A stretch of 5,027 nt of DNA. Source: Pseudomonadota bacterium. Its GTDB lineage: Bacteria > Pseudomonadota > Alphaproteobacteria > Rhizobiales > Xanthobacteraceae. Where the stretch lies: assembly GCA_023431725.1 (NCBI GenBank), contig JAEYVN010000048.1:1-5027 (forward strand), in the 5' to 3' direction. Shown piece after piece: positions 1 through 5,027 of the stretch. Within the stretch, counting starts at the first letter, position 1, and each line of letters begins with the position of its first letter. Under the pieces are notes generated by a model. The model saw only the letters and a list, made by a program, of their open reading frames with translations. It was not told where the DNA came from and made no database searches. The translations under genes were made by a program, and so were the position numbers.

Positions 1-1387
1 GGATCAGCATGTCGAGCGCCGAAGTGGGTTCATCGAGCACGACGAATTTCGGTTGCAGCACCACGGCGCGCGCCACTGCGATGCGCTGGCGCTGGCCGCC
101 GGAGAATTCGTGCGGATAGCGGAAGCGTGTTTCGGGATCGAGGCCGACATCGGTCAGCGCCTGGATCACCATCGCCTCACGCTCATGCGCCGACATCTTC
201 GGATGATGCACGAGCAGGCCTTCCTCAATGATGTCGGCGACCGACATGCGCGGACTGAGCGAACCATACGGGTCCTGAAACACGATCTGCATGTCGCTGC
301 GCAGCGGCCGCATCTGCTTGAACTTGAATCCCTGAACGTCCTTGCCCATAAACACGATCGGGCCTTCCGAGGAGATCAGCCGCAGGATCGCGAGACCAAG
401 CGTGGTCTTGCCGGAGCCGGACTCGCCGACGATGCCGAGCGTCTCGCCCTGCCGCACTTCGACCGAAACGCCATCCACCGCCTTGATGTGACCGACGGTC
501 TTGCGCAGCACGCCGCGCTTGATCGGAAACCACACCTTGAGGTCGTCGGTCTTCACCATCACCGGCGCCGTCGGCTGCAATGGCGCCGGATCGGGCCGCG
601 GCTCAGCGTTCAGCAGCGCGCGCGTATAGGGATGCTCGGGTTTCGAGAAGATCGTCTCGACATCGCCCTTCTCGACGATCTGGCCCTTGTTCATGACACA
701 GACGCGATCGGCGATCTTGCGCACAATGCCGAGGTCATGGGTGATGAACAGCACCGCCATGCCGAGCCGCACCTGCAGCTCCTTCAGCAGCTTCAGGATC
801 TGCGCCTGCACGGTCACGTCGAGCGCCGTCGTCGGCTCGTCGGCGATCAGCAGATCGGGTTCGTTGGCGAGCGCCATCGCGATCATCACGCGCTGCCGCT
901 GGCCGCCGGACATCTGGTGCGGATAGCTGGCGAGCCGCCCGGCCGGATCGGGAATGCCGACCTGAGTCAGCAATTCGACGATGCGCTTGCGCGCCGCATC
1001 ACCGCGCAGACCGACGTGCAGATCCAGAATCTCCCGGATCTGCCGCTCGATCGTGTGCAGCGGATTGAGCGACGTCATCGGCTCCTGGAAGATGATGGTG
1101 ATGTCGTTGCCGCGAATGCGCCGGATCTCGCGCTCGGACATGCCGAGCAATTCCTGATCCTTGAAGTGGATCGTGCCGCTGGGAGGGCTCGCTGCCGGAT
1201 AAGGCAGCAGCTTCATCACCGACATCGCCGTGACCGATTTACCCGAGCCGGATTCGCCGACCAGCGCCACGGTCTCGCGCGGCTTCACGTCGAACGAGAT
1301 GCGGTCGACGGCCAGCGTCGTGCGGCCGGCCTGGGTGAAGGCAATCGACAGATCCTTCACCGAGAGAATGGGCTTTTCACCGCTCAT
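1..1387 (-). CDS. yejF: YejF-type peptide ABC importer ATPase, two fused nucleotide-binding domains (partial, C-terminus beyond window)
   Basis: This is the energy-coupling subunit: it hydrolyses ATP on the cytoplasmic face of the YejB/YejE permease to drive peptide import. The 462 visible codons contain two ABC cassettes. Domain 1 has Walker A GESGSGKS (residues 44-51), Q-loop [10 protein letters not shown] (100-109), signature SGGQRQR (160-166), Walker B LLIADEP (179-185) and switch His217 in ITHD. Domain 2 has Walker A GESGSGKT (321-328), Q-loop [10 protein letters not shown], signature SGGQRQR from residue 429 and Walker B VVLDEP with Asp452-Glu453. Every catalytic motif seen is intact. 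The frame runs off position 1 just after the domain 2 D-loop (SALD), so the second switch His and roughly 70-80 residues are missing, judged from the usual length of about 530-545. The ATG at 1387 overlaps the yejE stop as ATGA, with a weak GAAAG 8 nt upstream, so translation is probably coupled to yejE. Fusion of the two ATPases in one chain separates YejF from the Opp/Dpp systems, which use two proteins. Confidence 0.95.
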   Translation of the reverse strand, partial: MSGEKPILSVKDLSIAFTQAGRTTLAVDRISFDVKPRETVALVGESGSGKSVTAMSVMKLLPYPAASPPSGTIHFKDQELLGMSEREIRRIRGNDITIIFQEPMTSLNPLHTIERQIREILDLHVGLRGDAARKRIVELLTQVGIPDPAGRLASYPHQMSGGQRQRVMIAMALANEPDLLIADEPTTALDVTVQAQILKLLKELQVRLGMAVLFITHDLGIVRKIADRVCVMNKGQIVEKGDVETIFSKPEHPYTRALLNAEPRPDPAPLQPTAPVMVKTDDLKVWFPIKRGVLRKTVGHIKAVDGVSVEVRQGETLGIVGESGSGKTTLGLAILRLISSEGPIVFMGKDVQGFKFKQMRPLRSDMQIVFQDPYGSLSPRMSVADIIEEGLLVHHPKMSAHEREAMVIQALTDVGLDPETRFRYPHEFSGGQRQRIAVARAVVLQPKFVVLDEPTSALDMLI

Positions 1388-2565
1388 GTGAAGATCTTTC
1401 GTGGATCGAAGGCGTCGCGCACCGCTTCACCGATGAAGATCAGCAGCGACAGCATGATCGCGATCGAGAAGAAGCCGGCAATGCCGAGCCATGGCGCCTG
1501 GATGTTGGCCTTGGCCTGCGACAGCAACTCGCCGAGAGAAGGCGAGCCGGGCGGCAGGCCTAACCCCAAGAAGTCCAGCGCAGTCAGTGTCGTGACCGAC
1601 GCGGACAGGATGAACGGCAGGAAGGTCAGCGTCGCCACCATCGCGTTCGGCAGAAGGTGTCGGAACATGATGTGGAGGTTGGAGACGCCCAGTGCCCGCG
1701 CCGCGGTGACATACTCGAAATTGCGGCCGCGCAGGAATTCGGCGCGCACCAGTCCCACCAGCGACACCCACGAGAACAGCAGCAATATGCCGAGCAGCAC
1801 GAAGAAGCTCGGCGTCAGCACCGACGAGATGATCATCAGCAGGAACAGCTGCGGCACCGACGTCCAGATCTCGAGAAAGCGCTGGAACAGAAGGTCGACC
1901 TTGCCGCCGAAATAACCCTGCACCGCACCGGCCACGACGCCGATCACCGACGAGATGCTCGACAGGATCAGTCCGAACAGCACCGAAATGCGGAAGCCGT
2001 AGATCAGTCGTGCCAGCACGTCGCGGCCCTGATCGTCGGTCCCAAGCCAGTTGAATTCGAGATCGCGGCAGCTATTCAGCTTCTTGCGCTCGACCACCGG
2101 TTTGCATTGCTCCTCGGTCAGCATCCATGTCGGCGGTGACGGCGCCGGCGTCGGCAGATCGAGATTGTGGGTCGAATAGGAATAGCGGATCGGCGGCCAC
2201 AGCATGAAGCCGCCTTTTTCCGCGACCTTCTCCTGCAGATAAGGATCGCGATAATCGGCCGCCGTCTCGAATTCACCGCCGAAGGTGGTCTCGGCATAGG
2301 TGAAGATCGCCGGGAAATAGAAACGACCGTCGTAGCGAACGAGGAACGGCTTGTCGTTGGCGATGAACTCGGCGAACAGCGTGATCAGGAACAGCGTCAG
2401 GAAAATCCAGAGCGACCAGTAACCGCGCTTGTTCTTCTTGAAGTTCTCCCAGCGCCGCCGATTGATCGGCGAGATCGCCAGCGGCCGGCGTTCGGGCGGA
2501 ACGGTCAGCCCGGTGGCGCCGATCGTGCCGGTTTCAGGCTGGGTGTTGTTGACGCGCGCATCCAT
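1384..2565 (-). CDS. yejE: YejE-type inner-membrane permease of a peptide ABC importer
   Basis: This is one of two channel-forming permeases of the importer, with 393 residues in the inner membrane. An N-terminal cytoplasmic segment ends in ISPINRRRWENFKKNKRGYW (31-50), typical of YejE, followed by TM1 at about 51-69. A large periplasmic region (about 70-190) includes NDKPFLVRYDG (70-80) and NWLGTDDQGRDVLARL (172-187), the family hallmark before TM2. Further membrane segments lie near 193-215, 236-252, 254-274, 309-333 and 362-380. The EAA loop that docks on the ATPase is EYVTAARALGVSNLHIMFRH (284-303), followed by LLPN. The C-terminus GEAVRDAFDPRK is also characteristic. It is about 50 residues longer than E. 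coli YejE as I recall it, from an extended N-terminus and a periplasmic insertion with Cys154 and Cys166. The ATG at 2565 follows a good Shine-Dalgarno sequence and lies one base after the yejB stop; the stop overlaps yejF by 4 bp. Confidence 0.95.
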   Translation of the reverse strand: MDARVNNTQPETGTIGATGLTVPPERRPLAISPINRRRWENFKKNKRGYWSLWIFLTLFLITLFAEFIANDKPFLVRYDGRFYFPAIFTYAETTFGGEFETAADYRDPYLQEKVAEKGGFMLWPPIRYSYSTHNLDLPTPAPSPPTWMLTEEQCKPVVERKKLNSCRDLEFNWLGTDDQGRDVLARLIYGFRISVLFGLILSSISSVIGVVAGAVQGYFGGKVDLLFQRFLEIWTSVPQLFLLMIISSVLTPSFFVLLGILLLFSWVSLVGLVRAEFLRGRNFEYVTAARALGVSNLHIMFRHLLPNAMVATLTFLPFILSASVTTLTALDFLGLGLPPGSPSLGELLSQAKANIQAPWLGIAGFFSIAIMLSLLIFIGEAVRDAFDPRKIFT

Positions 2566-2566
2566 G

Positions 2567-3682
2567 TCAGACCTCGCGCGCCTCGAAGTCGATCCGCGGA
2601 TCGACCAGCGTATAGATGATGTCGGAGAGCAGGCTGACGAACAGGCCGATCAGCGCGAAGATATAGAGATTGGCGAACACCACCGCGTAATCGCGATTCA
2701 TGATGCTCTCGAACGAGAGCAGGCCGAGACCGTCGAGCGAGAAAATCGTCTCGATCAGGAAGGCATCGGCGAAGAAGGCGCTGATGAAGGTCGAGGGGAA
2801 GCCGGCGATGATGATCAGCATCGCGTTGCGGAACACATGGCCGTAGAGCACCTGGCGGCTGTTGCAGCCCTTGGCCTTGGCGGTCAGCACATATTGCTTG
2901 CGGATTTCATCCAGGAACGAGTTCTTGGTCAGCATCGCCATGGTGGTGAAGGCGCCGAGCATCATCGCCGTCATCGGCAGCGTCAGATGCCAGAAATAAT
3001 CGATGATCTTCGAATACCAGGGGAGTTGCGACCAGTTGTCGGAGGTCAATCCGCGCAACGGGAACCAGTCGAGGAACGAGCCGCCGGCAAACAGGATGAT
3101 CAGCAGGATCGCAAACAGGAAGCCCGGGATCGCATAGCCGACGATGATGATGGCCGACGTCCAGGTATCGAACGACGAGCCGTCCAGCACCGCCTTGCGG
3201 ATGCCGAGCGGGATCGAGATCAGATAGACCAGCAGCGTCATCCAGAGGCCGAGCGAGATCGAAACCGGCAGCTTCTCCTTGATGAGATCGAGAATGCTGA
3301 TGTCGCGGAAGTAGCTCTTGCCGAAATCGAAGCGGATATAATTCCACATCATCAGGAAGAAGCGCTGATAGGCCGGCTTGTCGAAGCCGAATTGCTGCTC
3401 CAGCTTCTTGATGAATTCCGGATCGAGCCCCTGCGCGCCGCGATAGCGCGATGACGCGCCATCGATCGAGGCAGCGCCCTCCGCGCCCATGCGGCCGCCG
3501 AAATCACCGCCGGGAGAGCCGGATACGCGCGACGTGGCGCCGGTATCGGCCCCCGACAATTGCGCGATGATGCGCTCGACCGGTCCGCCCGGCGCCAGCT
3601 GGATCACTGTGAACGAGACCAGCATGATGCCGAACAAGGTCGGGATCATCAGCAGCAGACGTCGGATGATATAGGCGCCCAT
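2567..3682 (-). CDS. yejB: YejB-type inner-membrane permease of a peptide ABC importer
   Basis: This is the partner permease of YejE, with 371 residues from the chosen start. It opens [20 protein letters not shown] (1-20), which matches the conserved YejB beginning, with TM1 at about 8-29 and then [10 protein letters not shown] Gly/Ser-rich periplasmic stretch (about 43-86) precedes [10 protein letters not shown] and the conserved FGFDKP and YIRFDFGKS. Membrane segments are likely near 140-162, 176-199, 232-252, 287-306 and 337-358. The EAA loop is [20 protein letters not shown] (263-282), followed by VFRN, and the C-terminus [14 protein letters not shown] is typical. The frame stays open upstream to an ATG at 3886, but those 68 extra residues are translated from the intergenic repeat and the tail of yejA and look unlike a permease N-terminus. 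I therefore place the start at 3682. An ATG at 3697, inside the repeat, is a less likely alternative. The stop TGA is one base before the yejE ATG. Confidence 0.95.
   Translation of the reverse strand: MGAYIIRRLLLMIPTLFGIMLVSFTVIQLAPGGPVERIIAQLSGADTGATSRVSGSPGGDFGGRMGAEGAASIDGASSRYRGAQGLDPEFIKKLEQQFGFDKPAYQRFFLMMWNYIRFDFGKSYFRDISILDLIKEKLPVSISLGLWMTLLVYLISIPLGIRKAVLDGSSFDTWTSAIIIVGYAIPGFLFAILLIILFAGGSFLDWFPLRGLTSDNWSQLPWYSKIIDYFWHLTLPMTAMMLGAFTTMAMLTKNSFLDEIRKQYVLTAKAKGCNSRQVLYGHVFRNAMLIIIAGFPSTFISAFFADAFLIETIFSLDGLGLLSFESIMNRDYAVVFANLYIFALIGLFVSLLSDIIYTLVDPRIDFEAREV
2571..2575 (-). promoter_or_regulatory. Shine-Dalgarno sequence of yejE
   Basis: GAGGT (minus strand, 2575 to 2571) lies 5 nt before the yejE ATG and inside the last codons of yejB. 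It supports the 2565 start. Because the yejB stop and the yejE start are separated by a single base (TGACATG), it also points to translation re-initiation or coupling. It is the best ribosome-binding site among the three starts in the window. Confidence 0.75.
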
Positions 3683-3692
3683 TCTTTCACTC
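3683..3692 (-). promoter_or_regulatory. Weak ribosome-binding region of yejB
   Basis: The bases just before the yejB ATG read GAGTGAAAGA on the minus strand. There is only a short GAG 7 nt from the start and an A-rich GAAAGA touching it, with no strong Shine-Dalgarno match. Two of these bases (3691-3692) belong to the repeat element, so the repeat intrudes on the initiation region. The start is chosen on protein homology rather than on this site. Confidence 0.5.
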
Positions 3693-3695
3693 GTC

Positions 3696-3718
3696 ATGCC
3701 CGCGCTTGTCGCGGGCAT
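3696..3718. other. Perfect 9-bp GC-rich hairpin in the yejA-yejB gap
   Basis: The arms atgcccgcg (3696-3704) and cgcgggcat (3710-3718) are exact reverse complements with a 5-nt loop (cttgt on the plus strand). In the operon transcript the stem ends 13 nt before the yejB start codon, so it would sit within or at the edge of the initiating ribosome's footprint. No T-run follows it on the minus strand, so it is not an intrinsic terminator. Confidence 0.85.
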
Positions 3719-3756
3719 CCACGACTTTGCTTGCGGAAAAATTAACAGACGTGGAT

Positions 3757-3807
3757 GGCCGGCACACAAGACCTTGAAGACAGCGTCTTCACCGCTCATG
3801 CCCGGCC
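3757..3807. other. Imperfect hairpin unit with a nested 7-bp stem
   Basis: The outer arms ggccggca (3757-3764) and tgcccggcc (3799-3807) pair with a single bulged base. Nested inside is a perfect 7-bp stem, tgaagac (3775-3781) with gtcttca (3785-3791), with a 3-nt loop. On the minus strand this is the first structure after the yejA stop codon, a usual position for stem-loops that stabilise the upstream message (inference). A run of five T (3741-3737, minus strand) lies downstream but is too far from the stem base for a standard terminator. Confidence 0.7.
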
Positions 3808-3815
3808 GTTGACGA

Positions 3816-5027
3816 TTACCCTCTGCGCTCCACCTGCGCCGCTTTCTGCGGATCGTACCACCATGTGTCGGGAATGCCGCGGCCATATTTCGGCTTGCCC
3901 TGCGCGGGCCGGTCGAACACGTCCCAATAGGCGAGCCAGTGCGAGGCCTTGTACCATTGCGGCACCCAGTAGCGGCCGGCGCGGATCACGCGGTCGAGCG
4001 CCTTGCAGGACATCACCAGGTCCGGGCGCGTCGGCGCTGCGACGATCTGGTCGATCAGCGCATCGATCACCGGATCGGAGATGCCCGCCAGATTGTTCGA
4101 GCCCTTGGTCTCGGCCGCGCGCGAGGAGAAATACGAGCGCAGCGATTCCCCCGGCACCGTCGAAAAGCCGAACCGCTGGATGGCGATATCGAAGTCGAAA
4201 TCGTTCAGCCGCGCGCGCTGCTGCACCGGATCGACCAGCCGGATATTGGCGTCGATGCCGAGCACGCCGAGATTCTTGATGAAGGGCGCATGGTGCGGCT
4301 GGAAGCTCGGCTCATCGAGCAGGAATTCGATGGTGATGCGTTCGCCGTTCGGTCCGACGCGCTTGCCGTCCTTCACAGGATAGCCGGCCTGATTGAGCAA
4401 TTGCGACGCGCGCCGCAGCAGGTTGCGGTCGTTGCCGGAGCCGTCCGACACCGGCGGCACGAACGGCTCGCCGAACACTTCGTCCGGCACCTTGCCGCGG
4501 AACGGCTCCAGGATCTTCAGTTCGGCTTCGCTCGGCTTGCCGGTCGCCATCATGTCGGAATTCTGAAACACCGAATGCGTGCGCTCGTACGAGCCATACA
4601 TGATGGTGCGGTTGGTCCATTCGAAGTCGAAGGCGTAGATCAGCGCCTCACGCAATTGCGGATTCTTGAATTTCGACCGGCGCATATTGAGAAACCAGCC
4701 CTGCGCACCGGACGGCGTCTCGTCCTTCAGCACATCGCGCTTCACGCGGCCGTCGCGGATCGCCGGAAAGTCGTAGCGCGTCGCCCAGATCCGCGAGGTG
4801 AATTCCTCGCGGAATGAATAATTGCGGCCGGTGAAGCCCTCGAACGCAACGTCGCGATCGCGATAGAATTCGTAGCGGATCACATCGATATTGTTCTGCC
4901 CGCGCTCGGTCGGCAGGTCCGCGCCCCACCAGTCCTTGACGCGCTCATATTCGATGTAGCGTCCGGCCTCGAAGCGTCCGACCTTGTAGGGCCCGCTGCC
5001 GAGCGGAATCTCCAGCGTCGATTCCTC
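3816..5027 (-). CDS. yejA: YejA-type periplasmic peptide-binding protein, SBP family 5 (partial, N-terminus beyond window)
   Basis: This is the extracytoplasmic solute-binding protein that captures peptide and hands it to YejB/YejE. The visible 403 codons before the TAA stop are the C-terminal two thirds of a protein usually about 600-630 residues long. The signal peptide and the first lobe segment lie past position 5027. Fragment residues 1-48 contain [20 protein letters not shown] and [12 protein letters not shown], the standard family 5 block. Later come [43 protein letters not shown] (132-139), [21 protein letters not shown] (191-198) and, near the end, PQWY and the aromatic PDTWWYDP (about 386-393). 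These match YejA rather than OppA or DppA. The only methionine-like start near the window edge (GTG at 4883) is internal, because the family sequence continues upstream of it in frame to 5027. Ligand is not readable here: oligopeptides, microcin C-like peptides or muropeptides are all possible for this family. The stop codon abuts the repeat element that separates it from yejB. Confidence 0.93.
   Translation of the reverse strand, partial: EESTLEIPLGSGPYKVGRFEAGRYIEYERVKDWWGADLPTERGQNNIDVIRYEFYRDRDVAFEGFTGRNYSFREEFTSRIWATRYDFPAIRDGRVKRDVLKDETPSGAQGWFLNMRRSKFKNPQLREALIYAFDFEWTNRTIMYGSYERTHSVFQNSDMMATGKPSEAELKILEPFRGKVPDEVFGEPFVPPVSDGSGNDRNLLRRASQLLNQAGYPVKDGKRVGPNGERITIEFLLDEPSFQPHHAPFIKNLGVLGIDANIRLVDPVQQRARLNDFDFDIAIQRFGFSTVPGESLRSYFSSRAAETKGSNNLAGISDPVIDALIDQIVAAPTRPDLVMSCKALDRVIRAGRYWVPQWYKASHWLAYWDVFDRPAQGKPKYGRGIPDTWWYDPQKAAQVERRG

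Larger units (their letters stand above)
3691..3815. repeat. Composite palindromic intergenic repeat element between yejA and yejB
   Basis: This 125-bp element fills nearly all of the gap. Its outer ends are an inverted pair, tcgtca (3691-3696) and tgacga (3810-3815). An inner inverted pair, catccacg (3716-3723) and cgtggatg (3750-3757), separates two hairpin units: a perfect one at 3696-3718 and an imperfect one at 3757-3807. The core resembles the 'GTCATGCCCG...CGGGCATCCACG' palindromes scattered between genes in Bradyrhizobium-group genomes; that match is from memory and not searched. The element starts directly next to the yejA stop codon and ends 8 nt before the yejB start. Transcribed as part of the operon, it would fold into tandem stem-loops. 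Possible consequences are protection of the yejA message from 3' decay or partial attenuation before yejB (inference). No protein-coding content is credible in it. Confidence 0.8.

Noticed and set aside
225..533. Short minus-strand open frames in other phases of yejF, yejE, yejB and yejA
   Set aside because: They are out of frame with the real genes on the same strand and consist of Arg/Ala/Gly-rich frame-shifted translation without conserved motifs.
53..1915. Long plus-strand open frame of about 620 codons antisense to yejF and yejE
   Set aside because: It lies opposite two proteins with complete conserved motifs. Its translation is rich in His, Arg, Asp and Gln with no recognisable domain, as expected for the reverse complement of a GC-rich gene with strong third-position bias.
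2429..3454. Plus-strand open frame of about 341 codons antisense to yejB
   Set aside because: Its composition (repeated Glu, Ala, Asp, Gln, Arg) is a mirror of hydrophobic permease codons; no motif is recognisable and the opposite strand is clearly coding.
3737..3807. Possible intrinsic terminator after yejA (hairpin plus T-run on the minus strand)
   Set aside because: The run of five T begins more than 10 nt after the base of the imperfect hairpin, too far for a standard terminator, and yejB needs transcription through the gap. Partial attenuation cannot be excluded.
3691..3815. CRISPR array or insertion sequence in the gap
   Set aside because: There is no regular repeat-spacer pattern, no transposase frame and no evident target-site duplication. 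The symmetry fits a small intergenic palindromic element instead.
3939..4817. Plus-strand open frame of about 292 codons antisense to yejA
   Set aside because: It is a shadow of the binding-protein gene, with no recognisable domain and no sign of independent coding.
4883..5027. GTG at 4883 as the start of yejA
   Set aside because: The reading frame continues upstream to 5027 with conserved family sequence ([27 protein letters not shown]), so the gene is cut by the window edge and does not start here.

Overview
The window is almost entirely one minus-strand operon for a YejABEF-type peptide ABC importer. In transcription order, from high to low coordinates, it holds yejA (periplasmic binding protein, 5' end outside the window), yejB and yejE (the two inner-membrane permeases) and yejF (a single polypeptide with two ATPase domains, 3' end outside the window). 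Gene identities rest on recognisable family sequence along the whole length of each protein. No gene was supported on the plus strand; its long open frames are antisense shadows.

Organism: the DNA is GC-rich (by eye about 60%) with strong G/C preference at third codon positions. The permeases have the longer alphaproteobacterial form. The yejA-yejB gap carries a palindromic element of the 'GTCATGCCCG...CGGGCATCCACG' type that I associate with Bradyrhizobium, Rhodopseudomonas and relatives. I infer an alphaproteobacterium of the Hyphomicrobiales, probably the Bradyrhizobium family (Nitrobacteraceae). The genus cannot be fixed from this sequence.

Layout: 1-1387 yejF (C-terminus missing); 1384-2565 yejE, overlapping yejF by 4 bp (ATGA); 2567-3682 yejB, one base from yejE; 3683-3815 the only intergenic gap (133 bp), nearly filled by a composite inverted-repeat element at 3691-3815; 3816-5027 yejA (N-terminus missing). 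yejB, yejE and yejF are packed for translational coupling. yejA is set apart by the structured repeat, which could let the binding protein be made in excess over the membrane complex (inference).

How the parts work together: YejA captures peptide in the periplasm and delivers it to a YejB/YejE channel, and the two ATPase domains of YejF power import. Known roles of the family include microcin C uptake in E. coli, peptide uptake and tolerance to antimicrobial peptides in Brucella and rhizobia, and import of peptidoglycan fragments in Agrobacterium. The sequence alone does not say which substrate applies here. I did not find a clearly novel system; the most interesting part is the repeat element between yejA and yejB and its closeness to the yejB start codon.
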